Below, one piece after another: positions 1-9,761 of a stretch of DNA of 64,000 nucleotides. Position 1 is the stretch's first letter. Each line of letters opens with the position of its first letter. The notes below the pieces were generated by a model that saw only the letters and a list, made by a program, of their open reading frames with translations, was not told the origin of the DNA and did not search any database. The stretch covers positions 62,001 through 126,000 of the forward strand of contig NZ_WWEM01000031.1 of assembly GCF_019308285.1 (NCBI RefSeq), read 5' to 3'. The DNA comes from Flavobacterium quisquiliarum (GTDB lineage: Bacteria; Bacteroidota; Bacteroidia; Flavobacteriales; Flavobacteriaceae). The translations under genes and the position numbers were made by a program.

Positions 1-1
1 A

Positions 2-766
2 GGTCCTCAGAAGTTTTATTGGGAATATAGTATTGATGGAATCAATTTTACCCGTACAAATGTAGTTACAAGTTTCAACCAAAACTATGAATTTGTCAAA
101 GCTAATTTTCCTGCTTTAAACAATTACTTCGGAAATATTTTTTTCCGTGCATTAATCGATTGGGATCCTAGTATAACTGATGAAAATATCTATTCAAATA
201 TTGTTACTTACAAGATAGATCCTTGTTCTCCGACTGTGAGTATTTCGTCTCCTAATATTACAACCTGCAATTACAGTAATGGTGAAGTTCTATTAACATT
301 TAGCAGAAAATTAGTTTCAGAAAATAATGAAAAATTTCTATTCAGCCGAAATCAGTTGGGAACCGATTTATATACCTCTTCAACATCTCTAGACGCTGAC
401 GTTGAAAAAGTAACAGATTATGTATACAAATGGAAAAATATTCCTCCAGGGACATATAATTTCAGTTATCAAACACAATTGGGAAACAATGTTCCATCAG
501 AAGCCGTTAAAAATTTGACGTTCACAATTACTCCTAAACAAAAACTGGAATTTGAAATTGACATAGTACAACCCGCATGTAATGATGATTTTGGTCGGAT
601 ACAAATTACTGCTAAAGGAGGAAGAACGCCTTATTCTTATTACATGGGACATGAAAGTTTCGATGATAGACATGAATTTACTAGCCCATATACAATACCA
701 ACTCAATTTATAGATGGAAACTATAAAATCACAGTAGTTGATAAAGATGGATGTATTGAAAAATAA
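2..766 (+). CDS. Exported surface protein with SprB-like C-terminal module, 5' end cut off by the window
   Basis: The reading frame is open from base 2, so the gene begins outside the window; the GTG at 236 is internal. The visible 254 residues match the C-terminal two thirds of the two following genes. They share a Y-x-W/Y-x-Y beta strand near the start, an IxxCSP motif before a conserved middle domain, and a closing module GGRTPYSYY followed by DGNYKITVVDKDGC. That last module resembles one SprB-type repeat unit. It ends six bases before the next gene, so the three copies look co-transcribed. Function is unknown. From its neighbours and the repeat module I infer a cell-surface or secreted protein associated with the SprB-like giant downstream. 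I see no T9SS sorting domain at its end. Confidence 0.8.
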   Translation, partial: GPQKFYWEYSIDGINFTRTNVVTSFNQNYEFVKANFPALNNYFGNIFFRALIDWDPSITDENIYSNIVTYKIDPCSPTVSISSPNITTCNYSNGEVLLTFSRKLVSENNEKFLFSRNQLGTDLYTSSTSLDADVEKVTDYVYKWKNIPPGTYNFSYQTQLGNNVPSEAVKNLTFTITPKQKLEFEIDIVQPACNDDFGRIQITAKGGRTPYSYYMGHESFDDRHEFTSPYTIPTQFIDGNYKITVVDKDGCIEK

Positions 767-772
767 ATAGTT

Positions 773-1951
773 ATGAAGAAAATTTTACTCCTTTTTATAT
801 TCTTATTATTAAACGGCGCGAGTATCCACGCCCAAAATGATTATGGGGTATTAGTTAAAACAATATTGTATCCTAAAAAACCTTATGCCGTTAATACAGT
901 TTTTACAATTGAAGGAAAAAAAGACAATGAAACTCGTTTCACTACAGGTAATATGTTGCCCCTTAATGAGGAGCGAGAAATTTACAATTTCTATTACGTG
1001 ACAGATATTAATAAAATATCTTTTTTTTCATACGAACAGTATAATACTGGCATGACATGTTCAATGCAGTCTACTAATCAATATGACATTAGAATTGCTA
1101 CAGAAGATTATTTTGACGGATGTTTAGGATATTCAAATGTATACACAATACATCTTAATCAACCGGAAAATAATAATGTTTGTGCAGATGAAATTATAAC
1201 CCTTTATAATGGATGGAATTACGAATACAGATACAGCACTGGAAACTGGACTCCACTGCCGGCGCAATATCAGGCGCAAACAGCTGTTCATTTTAAATTA
1301 ACCGATTTAACTGGATATGAAGGAAAATCGCAAATATTTTTTAGAGCTGGATACCAAAACAATTTTACAAATGTAATTACATACAACATTATTGGATGTT
1401 CTCCTGAACTTAATGGTGACCCAGTAGCTGTTGACACAAAATGTATATATCAATCAAATGGCGGAGTAGAACTAAAGTTTAAATCGGAACTTAAAGATAA
1501 TAATCGTTTTTTGTTTAATATTTTCTATGATAATACTCCACCAGAATTTATTAAAAGTTTATTTGTATCTAAAGGTCAAATTACCAATAATACCTTTTTC
1601 TGGGATAATCTAGCAACTGGTACTTACATTATAAAATACCAAGCACAAAGTCTTAATGATACAAATGAAAATGTTGGGTTAAGTGCTATTACAACTAAAT
1701 CCTTTACAATTGGAAATCCCACTCCATTAAAATTCGAAACAAAAGCTATAAATACAGGATGTGATGAAATTAAAATTCAAATTTCTGCATCGGGAGGAAC
1801 AAAGCCTTATTACTATTACCTAGGTAATGAAACTATTGAAAATAAGCATCGTTTTGAAAGCCCTTATATAATCCCAAATAATATGCCTGATGGAGATTAT
1901 AAAATCACAGTAATTGACAGTAAAGAATGCATTGAAAAACCAGAATTATGA
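773..1951 (+). CDS. Exported surface protein, second tandem paralogue
   Basis: This 392-residue protein begins with a signal peptide: KK followed by a leucine-rich core and a cleavage site near A-Q at residues 20-21. A central beta-rich region has a GWNYEYRYS motif and an RAGYQNNFTN segment leading to IIGCSP at about residues 205-212. The C-terminus carries one SprB-like module (GGTKPYYYYLG and DGDYKITVIDSKEC). All of these recur in the genes on both sides, so the copies arose by tandem duplication. Its TGA overlaps the next ATG by four bases, which suggests translational coupling. No enzymatic motif and no LYPNP-type T9SS domain is visible. The function is unknown; an accessory component of the downstream giant adhesin is my inference. 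Confidence 0.85.
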   Translation: MKKILLLFIFLLLNGASIHAQNDYGVLVKTILYPKKPYAVNTVFTIEGKKDNETRFTTGNMLPLNEEREIYNFYYVTDINKISFFSYEQYNTGMTCSMQSTNQYDIRIATEDYFDGCLGYSNVYTIHLNQPENNNVCADEIITLYNGWNYEYRYSTGNWTPLPAQYQAQTAVHFKLTDLTGYEGKSQIFFRAGYQNNFTNVITYNIIGCSPELNGDPVAVDTKCIYQSNGGVELKFKSELKDNNRFLFNIFYDNTPPEFIKSLFVSKGQITNNTFFWDNLATGTYIIKYQAQSLNDTNENVGLSAITTKSFTIGNPTPLKFETKAINTGCDEIKIQISASGGTKPYYYYLGNETIENKHRFESPYIIPNNMPDGDYKITVIDSKECIEKPEL

Positions 1952-3153
1952 TAAAAAAACTACTCCTTTTTATTTTCCTTATCATTTGTTTCAATTCAAA
2001 TGCTCAAGAACATGGTGTCTTAATAAAGACTGTCTTTACTCCTTCGCAAGGATGGAACGGAAGTCATGCTGGAAATCATACCGTTATAATAGGAAGCAAG
2101 CAAATTTCAAAAAGCAGCAACACCAGTAGCAGTGTTGTTATAGAATATGATTTTTTCTATGTTACAGACAATCCAACGCAAATAAGATTCAGATCATCCA
2201 CGGCTGGTAATAAAGACGGACAGGATTGTAGAATACCTTATGATGTAAATACATCTTATGAAACAAGACCTTATAATAAAGACAATTTTTTGATTGCCTA
2301 TTTGGGCGGATGCTTTGCCGATTCTGAAGTTATGGGAATCCACATACAAGACCCTGAAGCTGGAGGAACCACAGAAACTTGTGCTTCAGATAATCTAACC
2401 TTGAAAGGAGGCTGGAATTGGCGCTATAGATTTAGTGATGGAATTTGGAGAAACTTCCCTGCTAATTATCAAGCAAAAACGACAATAACTTTTAAAGTTA
2501 AAGATTTAGAAGGCTATACTAATCAGAAAGATATTTATTTCCAGGCTGGTTATCAAACAAACTTTACAAATATAATGCCTTATAAAATTATTGGATGTTC
2601 GCCTGAATTAGCCGTAAATCCTCCTGCTACAGATATGGTAAAATGCTTTGGACAATCAACAGGCAGCGTTACTCTTAGTTTTAAGTCAGAACCAGCACTT
2701 AAGGACACTGATAAATTTCTAATCACCATTTATAAAAAAATTGGCGAGAATTTACAATTTTCAAAAAGCATCTTTGTAAAGAAAAATGAACTTGCTAATA
2801 ATTCTTACACATGGAGTAATCATGCTGCTGGAGAATATGTAATAAGATATCAAAATCAAAGCCTTTCAGACGATAATGTCGAAATAGGTGCTAGTGCTAT
2901 TTCTTCGCTACCTTTTACAATTAATACTTCAAGTAAGTTTTCGTATAAAGCTACTCCAGTACAGCCAAAATGCTATAAAGATAACGGAGGAATTTTAATT
3001 ACTCCAGCAGGAGGAACACCTCCCTATTACTATTATTTGGACGATGGTCCTATTAGTGAACGTTTTACAAATTCCATTACAATTCCAATTACAACCGAAG
3101 GAAATCATAAAGTTATAGTTATTGACAGTTATAGCTGCATAGAAACAAAATAA
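1948..3153 (+). CDS. Exported surface protein, third tandem paralogue
   Basis: This 401-residue protein starts inside the stop of the previous gene (ATGA overlap). It opens with a signal peptide, KKLLLFIFLIICF with a probable cleavage after NAQ near residue 20. It shares with its two upstream paralogues the GWNWRYRFS strand, the QAGYQTNFTN segment, the IIGCSPEL motif at about 210 and the terminal SprB-like module GGTPPYYYYL. Divergence is scattered along the length, so this is an old duplication. The giant SprB-repeat gene follows after 11 bases, which puts all four in one apparent transcription unit. No catalytic motif was found. Being exported is well supported; the role is unknown. Confidence 0.85.
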   Translation: MIKKLLLFIFLIICFNSNAQEHGVLIKTVFTPSQGWNGSHAGNHTVIIGSKQISKSSNTSSSVVIEYDFFYVTDNPTQIRFRSSTAGNKDGQDCRIPYDVNTSYETRPYNKDNFLIAYLGGCFADSEVMGIHIQDPEAGGTTETCASDNLTLKGGWNWRYRFSDGIWRNFPANYQAKTTITFKVKDLEGYTNQKDIYFQAGYQTNFTNIMPYKIIGCSPELAVNPPATDMVKCFGQSTGSVTLSFKSEPALKDTDKFLITIYKKIGENLQFSKSIFVKKNELANNSYTWSNHAAGEYVIRYQNQSLSDDNVEIGASAISSLPFTINTSSKFSYKATPVQPKCYKDNGGILITPAGGTPPYYYYLDDGPISERFTNSITIPITTEGNHKVIVIDSYSCIETK

Positions 3154-3164
3154 CCCAATTTAAA

Positions 3165-6100
3165 ATGAAAAATATATTTATGAAAAAACATTACATATTA
3201 CTACTATTCTTTTTTGGGTTATTGGGATATTCTCAAACAAATCCTTCTGAAGTTGATGCTAATGGTGCACGAACGATAAAAATCGAAAGACCTGCTGTTC
3301 TAACAGTTTCAGGTACCGCCAATCCAGCTACTATTAATAATTTCGCTAATGGTGAAATCGTGAATTTTAAAATTACTGGAGGTACAAAAGACTACAAAGA
3401 AACTTGGTATAAAGACAATTCTAAAATTGCTACTCCAACTTCTTATACACAATTCTTAGCAGGACTTTACAGAGTCGATGTTATTGATGCTAATGGATGT
3501 GATGCAACAGCAGAATTTACTATTCAACAGCCCAAACCTCTTGTAGCAACTATCGCAGAACCTTTACCTATAACTTGTTATGGAGATAACAAAGGAACAT
3601 TGACTGCTTCTGCGGAAGGAGGCTTCCCTTTTCTTCCTCAAAATGTTGTTCCAAAATATACCTATGAATGGTTTGGAACAAGTCAAAATGGAGTAGGTGA
3701 AATAGAAACAAAACAATATACTAAGACTGCTACAGGTTTAGCTGCCGGCTATTATAAAGTTAAAGTTACTGACGAAGGCGGTCATTACGTTTACTCAGCT
3801 CCTCAAGAATTAAAACCAAACCCACAGATAAAAGCTACGGGAGTAGTCTCTAATCCAAAGTGTTCTGGAAATAATGGAAACATTCTATTAACAATAATTG
3901 GAGGTAAACCTGGTTATACTATTCAGTGGATAAATGCTTCGAATGTAAAAGTTGCCGAGACAACAGCAGTTGAAAACAGTGGTATCTACACCTCTAATGT
4001 TAATCTTGCTTCTGGTTCTTATACCTATATAATTAAAGATAACGCTCAATGTACTGTATCAGGTCCTAAAAAAGGAAATGACGACGATCCTTTTGTTATT
4101 GATCCTGCTCCAAGTAAATTAGAAATTATAAAAACGGAGAGAACCCAACCATCAAGTCAGACAGCTGCGGATGGAGTGATCAAAATAACGGTAAACGGAG
4201 GAACTCCTTCTAATGGAAAATATACTTATACATGGACAAAAGAAGGTGATCCTTTTACTGCCAACACAAACGCTTCTGGATTAACCACTGGATTAAAAAA
4301 TGGAAAATATATTGTAACAATAACTGATGCGAATAATTGTCCTGTAATTTCTGATGAAATTGTTTTAGATGCTTTAAATGTAAAAATCAAAAGCTTCAAA
4401 AATATTTTATGTCATGGAGGAAATACAGGAACTATTACAGCTCAAGCTAATGGTGGAAGCGGATCAATATATAATTACAGTTGGTATGAAGTAGTCGAAG
4501 ATCTAAATGGAGATGGAATTCCTGACGAAATTAATCTCAATTTAACAAGTGAAACAATTACTGGACTTTTATCTGGTACTTATAGAGTAAAAGTGACCGA
4601 TGATACCAATCGTGCCGTATCTGTAGATCAGTTTCTTGATCAACCTGCTAAAGTTCTTCAAGTAAAATATACTTCTAAAGATATTTCTTGTAATGATGTT
4701 AATGATGGAAAAGCTACAATAACTGTTGAAGGCGGAACACCAAATTACACTTATATTTGGCAAAAAAACGGCACACCTTTTAATCTCACTACAAACACCA
4801 GTTCTACTCTTGAAGCTGGAAATTATACTGTAACTGTTAAAGATGCAAACAGCTGTTCAGCAGATGTATCATTTAAAATAATCAATCCTCCAGCAATTGA
4901 AATTCAAACTCCTTCAATAACAAAAGTCCTAATAAATAAGCAAAGTACTGGAGCAATCAATATGCCTGTTGCAATTGGAGGTACTGGAACACTTCATTAC
5001 AAATGGACGTCAAGTAGACCTATCCCATCTCCTTCTGATGTAAAAGATATCAGCAGCCTTGAAGCAGGTGATTATACATTGACAGTAACCGATGATAATT
5101 CATGTTCAAAAAGCAAAACTTTTACAGTAGAGGAAAATCCAGCATTAACTGTAGAATTAAAAGAAACCGCATTTATTAAATGTTCTGGATATTCTGATGG
5201 AGAAATAACAGCAACTGCTGGCGGAGGAGATACAAAATATACTTACCAATGGTTTAAGTATAGTGGAACTGATTTAGTAGACATTCATAATACAACCAAC
5301 AAAATTTCTGGTAAGGATGCAGGAAAATATAAAGTAATTGTAAAAGATGGAGTTGGTGCAGAAAAAAGTGCAGAAATAACACTTTCAGAACCAAATCCGT
5401 TAAAAGTCACTTTAGCCTCGAATGTTGTAAATGTTTTATGTTTTGGAGAGAAAACTGGAGCAATTGAAATTAAGGTTGAAGGAGGAACGGCAGATTACAC
5501 TTATGTATGGACGAAAGATGAAGATAAAGATTATAAAGCCTCTTCAAAAGATTTACCTGCTATTTACGCAGGAACTTATAATGTTTTAGTTAAAGATAAA
5601 AACGATTGTCCATTCGAACTAAAAGGTATTAAAATTAGTCAGCCAGATGCTAAATTGGCTATAAAAACTATTACAGAAAAGCACTTAACTGGTTACAAAA
5701 CCCAAAATGGTATCCTTGAAGTTGAAGGTGTCGATGGAGCCGGCGACTATACTTACGCTTGGAAAATAAAAAATTCTGACGATGTATTTGCAACTACAAA
5801 AAAGATAGAAAAACTGGAAATTGGTACTTATGTAGTTACAGTTACGGACAAAAATAAATGTCCTGTCAGCCAAGAATTCACCTTATCACAGCCAGATCCG
5901 CTAGATATTGAAAGTATAGTGATGACGCCAAATACTGAGATAAAATGTTATGGTGACAAAACTGCTATACTAACCGTTACAGTAAAAGGTGGTGTACCTG
6001 GCTATATTTACAAATGGTATAATGAATTGGATAAAGACCAAATTATATCGACAACTAATGTAGCATCTGGTTTAGGTGCTGGAAAATACATTGTTGAAGT

Positions 6101-9100
6101 GACAGACCAGGAAAGCAATATTTTTTATGGAATAAATGAATATACAATCACACAACCAGATCCACTAGCTGCCAGTTTTACTAAAACGGAAGTTTCTTGT
6201 AAAGGCGGAAATGACGGAACCATAAATTTAAACATAATAGGAGGTTCTTCCGACTATAGTATTGTATGGACCGAATCTTCTGTTAATAATGGAAAATCAT
6301 CAATTTCTGGACTTTCCTATGGTATTTATAATGTAACCATATCAGACAATAATGCTGTAAACTGTAAAATCACTAAAACTATAGAAATTACAGAACCTAC
6401 AGACAGCTTAGAATTTAAAGACGAAAATGTAAAAAATGCTTCTGGTTTTGGTTTAAATAACGGAAAAATTACTGTTGAAATATCAGGAGGAACTCCAAAC
6501 TATTCATACAAATGGTTTAAAAATAATGTAGAAATTATTGGTCAAACTGCAGCTGTTTTAGACAATCAGTTGGCTGGATCGTACCACTTAATCGTTACTG
6601 ACAGCAAAAATTGTAATCTAGAAAAGACTTTTGAAATTACACAGCCAAAAAAACTAGAAGTTACTATTACTATTGCCAAATCTATTGACTGTTTTGATGG
6701 AACTGGTATTTTAAGAGCTAAAGCTGAAACAGGAACTGGTGTTCCTGATGCACAAGGTTTCTATACTTACGAATGGTATAAAGAAAACGGCACATTAATC
6801 AGCACTACTAAAAATATCGAAGCAGCAACAGGAAATATAGTAACGGGTAAATATTATGTAACCGTAATTGATTCAAATAACAATAAAACTACTTCTCCTT
6901 TATTTGAATTGATACAGCCAACTCAAATTATTGTAACAATGGCTAATAAACAAGATGTTACATGTTATGAAGGATTTGATGGAATTGCAGAAATCAATGT
7001 TATAGGAGGAACTCCAGATATTGTTGCGGGATCACCTGTTTACACTTATTTATGGAGTAACGGAAGTACAGACAAAAATCAATACAGTTTAAGAAAAGGT
7101 ACTTATTCTGTTACTGTTTATGATGGAAATTTATGTATTGGGACTTTAAATAACATTATCATAGAGCAACCACAAGATTTTGGATTTGACTTAGATAAAA
7201 TTGTGCCTACTATTCCAACCGCAGGAAATAATGACGGTGCACTTCACATCGAAATTGTCGGCGGTGTTGCTCCGTACAGATATGTCTGTAGAGACAGTAA
7301 CGGAACAATTATAAAAGACGTTCCAAATTCAAACTTAAAACAAGTTGACTTTACCAATCTAGCTTCAAGTATTTTTACCGTTTCTGCTACCGATGCAACT
7401 GGCTGTACTAAATCAGCAGAATTTGATTTTAATAATAATGTACTTGAAATCAGCATCAGTCAATCGGCAGAAATCACTTGTAATAATGGTAAAAATGGTT
7501 CTATAACTGCTGTTGTAAAAGGAGGCTTTGGTATCAGAACTATTTCTTGGTATAAAAACGGAATCAAAATTCCAAATGAATCAAATGCCATATTAAGTAA
7601 TCTTGAAATTGGAACGTATTACGCAGTAGTAAAAGACTTCAATAAAGTAGAAGTTACAAGTAAACCAATTGTAATCACACAACCAGATCCTATCGTAGTT
7701 ACATACGTTCAAAAAAATGTAAACTGTCTAGGTTACAGCGATGGTACTATAACGTTAACAGCTTCTGGTGGAAGCAATAGTTTTCAATACCGTTACAAAT
7801 CACAAGATTCTGGTTATGGCAATTGGATTCCTTTTGATAATCTAAGTGCTTTAATTCCAAATTTAAAAGCCAACATTTATGACATACAAGTTCAAGACAG
7901 TAAAGGCTGTAATTACACTTCAATTGTAAATGTTGAAATTACAGAACCAAAACAATTACTTATAAGCCAAAAAACAATTACGCCAGCAACTGGTTTCGGA
8001 CTTTCTAATGGAAGCATCAATATTGTTGTTCAAGGCGGAACTGCAAATTACAATTACAAATGGTTCACGAGTGCAAATGCTCCTGTTACTGGAACTACAG
8101 CAACAGCAGTAAATCTTGCCGCTGGTAAATATTATGCAATTGTAACAGATGCTAAAGGCTGTGCTGTTACCTCTGAGCTTTATGAAATTACACAACCAGA
8201 TTTATTGGTGGCAACTATTACTTCTGTAAGCGGTGTTTTATGTAATGGAGACAAAAATGCAACTCTTAGAGCAAACGTAACAGGAGGTATAGCAGGTTAC
8301 ACTTACAAATGGTATTCTGTTTTAAACCAAAACGTTTTAGGGACAAACGTAACTCAAGGCGGTTTAGGAATTGGTACTTATTATGTTGAGGTAACAGATA
8401 CTAAAAATAATGTTGCAAAAAGCGATTCATTTATAATTGATCAACCTGAAAAAGTAGATAATACCCTTGCTGCTGATTATACTCTTTGTGGCGATGGAAA
8501 TGATTGGACAATTACACCTGCTCCAACTGGTGGAACAAAACCTTATCGTTATTTATGGAATACTGGAGCCACTACAGAAATATTAAAGAATGTAGCGCCG
8601 GGAACTTACTCAGTTACTGTTACCGATTTTAATGGCTGTAATGTTACGAAATCTATCACATTTGTCGCACCGCCGCACTTAGATGCTTCTGAAACAATAA
8701 AAATGCCAACATGTTATCTAGGTTCTGATGCCAAAATTGTGGTAACTCCTATTGCAGGCACAGCTCCATACACATATCTATGGAACACAGGCGAGAAAAC
8801 AAATACATTAAGTAATGCATCAGAAGGAGAATATTCGTTAGAAATAACAGATGCAAGAGGCTGTAAAATTTTAAGAACCTACAATATTGTAGATCCTCCA
8901 AAAGATGTTATTTACTTAGGTGAAGATGTGACATTATGTTACAAACAAAGTCTTACTATAAATGGTACTATAGACGATGATAAAGCAACTTATGCTTGGA
9001 GTTCTGACAAAGGTTTCAAAAGCACGAATCCAATTATTACAGTTTCTGAACCTGCAAATTATACTCTTGTAGTAACCAATAAATTGGGTTGTCAGGCAAC

Positions 9101-9668
9101 AGATACAATTAATATTTCTAGTCAGGAATCTGATATTAGTGCTGAGTTTGCCATGTCATCTCAAGTGTTTGTAAATGAGAAATTTATTATTGTGGATATC
9201 AGTAATCCTAAAGCAGATAAAATTGAATGGAAACTACCGTCAGAAGCTATTGTAACGACTAATAATGGTGATTATGCCGAAATGACTTTTACAAAACCAG
9301 GCGAATATGATATTACATTAAATACAGTAAAAGGAAGATGCACCGCTTACCAAACCAAAACAGTTTTGGTTACCGAAGGCGAATATGAAGATCCAGATGA
9401 AACTGATTTACAGAAAAAATTCGATATGAAACTTTATCCAAACCCTTCTAATGGAATATTTACGGTTGATGTGACATTAGATAAAGTAATGCCTGCTAGT
9501 ATTAAAGTGTATAATCTGAATAATAATGTAGTAATAGATTCTAAAAATGGAAATGGACAAGATGCCTACTCGTTCAATTTTAGTTTAAGCGGGCTTTCAT
9601 CGGGGATTTATTTTGTATTGTTTGAATCACAGCAAGGAACAAAACTGAGAAAACTAATTATACAATAA
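3165..9668 (+). CDS. Giant SprB-repeat surface protein with T9SS type A sorting domain
   Basis: This 2167-residue protein has an N-terminal signal peptide ending near GYSQ. An alternative start at 3180 gives a more usual signal peptide (MKKHYILLLFFFG). The body is about 22 degenerate beta-sandwich modules of 75-95 residues. Each contains a Cys followed by a (D/G)G-rich turn, a GG-x-P-x-Y-x-Y-x-W strand, and a closing G-x-Y-x-V-x-V-x-D-x-x-x-C strand, the signature of SprB repeats. After an Ig/PKD-like stretch near 1950-2080, the last 85 residues form a T9SS type A C-terminal domain (LYPNPSNGIF, then GLSSGIYFVLF, ending KLRKLIIQ). Export through the outer membrane by T9SS and attachment to the surface are expected from the family. 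SprB of F. johnsoniae is a gliding adhesin, but this protein is shorter and gliding is not shown here. Confidence 0.93.
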   Translation: MKNIFMKKHYILLLFFFGLLGYSQTNPSEVDANGARTIKIERPAVLTVSGTANPATINNFANGEIVNFKITGGTKDYKETWYKDNSKIATPTSYTQFLAGLYRVDVIDANGCDATAEFTIQQPKPLVATIAEPLPITCYGDNKGTLTASAEGGFPFLPQNVVPKYTYEWFGTSQNGVGEIETKQYTKTATGLAAGYYKVKVTDEGGHYVYSAPQELKPNPQIKATGVVSNPKCSGNNGNILLTIIGGKPGYTIQWINASNVKVAETTAVENSGIYTSNVNLASGSYTYIIKDNAQCTVSGPKKGNDDDPFVIDPAPSKLEIIKTERTQPSSQTAADGVIKITVNGGTPSNGKYTYTWTKEGDPFTANTNASGLTTGLKNGKYIVTITDANNCPVISDEIVLDALNVKIKSFKNILCHGGNTGTITAQANGGSGSIYNYSWYEVVEDLNGDGIPDEINLNLTSETITGLLSGTYRVKVTDDTNRAVSVDQFLDQPAKVLQVKYTSKDISCNDVNDGKATITVEGGTPNYTYIWQKNGTPFNLTTNTSSTLEAGNYTVTVKDANSCSADVSFKIINPPAIEIQTPSITKVLINKQSTGAINMPVAIGGTGTLHYKWTSSRPIPSPSDVKDISSLEAGDYTLTVTDDNSCSKSKTFTVEENPALTVELKETAFIKCSGYSDGEITATAGGGDTKYTYQWFKYSGTDLVDIHNTTNKISGKDAGKYKVIVKDGVGAEKSAEITLSEPNPLKVTLASNVVNVLCFGEKTGAIEIKVEGGTADYTYVWTKDEDKDYKASSKDLPAIYAGTYNVLVKDKNDCPFELKGIKISQPDAKLAIKTITEKHLTGYKTQNGILEVEGVDGAGDYTYAWKIKNSDDVFATTKKIEKLEIGTYVVTVTDKNKCPVSQEFTLSQPDPLDIESIVMTPNTEIKCYGDKTAILTVTVKGGVPGYIYKWYNELDKDQIISTTNVASGLGAGKYIVEVTDQESNIFYGINEYTITQPDPLAASFTKTEVSCKGGNDGTINLNIIGGSSDYSIVWTESSVNNGKSSISGLSYGIYNVTISDNNAVNCKITKTIEITEPTDSLEFKDENVKNASGFGLNNGKITVEISGGTPNYSYKWFKNNVEIIGQTAAVLDNQLAGSYHLIVTDSKNCNLEKTFEITQPKKLEVTITIAKSIDCFDGTGILRAKAETGTGVPDAQGFYTYEWYKENGTLISTTKNIEAATGNIVTGKYYVTVIDSNNNKTTSPLFELIQPTQIIVTMANKQDVTCYEGFDGIAEINVIGGTPDIVAGSPVYTYLWSNGSTDKNQYSLRKGTYSVTVYDGNLCIGTLNNIIIEQPQDFGFDLDKIVPTIPTAGNNDGALHIEIVGGVAPYRYVCRDSNGTIIKDVPNSNLKQVDFTNLASSIFTVSATDATGCTKSAEFDFNNNVLEISISQSAEITCNNGKNGSITAVVKGGFGIRTISWYKNGIKIPNESNAILSNLEIGTYYAVVKDFNKVEVTSKPIVITQPDPIVVTYVQKNVNCLGYSDGTITLTASGGSNSFQYRYKSQDSGYGNWIPFDNLSALIPNLKANIYDIQVQDSKGCNYTSIVNVEITEPKQLLISQKTITPATGFGLSNGSINIVVQGGTANYNYKWFTSANAPVTGTTATAVNLAAGKYYAIVTDAKGCAVTSELYEITQPDLLVATITSVSGVLCNGDKNATLRANVTGGIAGYTYKWYSVLNQNVLGTNVTQGGLGIGTYYVEVTDTKNNVAKSDSFIIDQPEKVDNTLAADYTLCGDGNDWTITPAPTGGTKPYRYLWNTGATTEILKNVAPGTYSVTVTDFNGCNVTKSITFVAPPHLDASETIKMPTCYLGSDAKIVVTPIAGTAPYTYLWNTGEKTNTLSNASEGEYSLEITDARGCKILRTYNIVDPPKDVIYLGEDVTLCYKQSLTINGTIDDDKATYAWSSDKGFKSTNPIITVSEPANYTLVVTNKLGCQATDTINISSQESDISAEFAMSSQVFVNEKFIIVDISNPKADKIEWKLPSEAIVTTNNGDYAEMTFTKPGEYDITLNTVKGRCTAYQTKTVLVTEGEYEDPDETDLQKKFDMKLYPNPSNGIFTVDVTLDKVMPASIKVYNLNNNVVIDSKNGNGQDAYSFNFSLSGLSSGIYFVLFESQQGTKLRKLIIQ

Positions 9669-9761
9669 GTCTAGAATCAGATCAAAAGTCAATTTTTTAA
9701 ATAAAACAGTTAGAAATAAAAGGTTACTCCTTCCCTATTTCATTGCCCTGAATTTATCATA

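Noticed and set aside
236..238. GTG as start of the first gene
   Set aside because: The frame is open to the window edge and the upstream residues match the paralogues, so the gene is cut off.
3165..9668. The giant repeats as a tandem DNA repeat or CRISPR-like array
   Set aside because: The repetition is at protein level, degenerate in DNA, and lies in one long coding frame.
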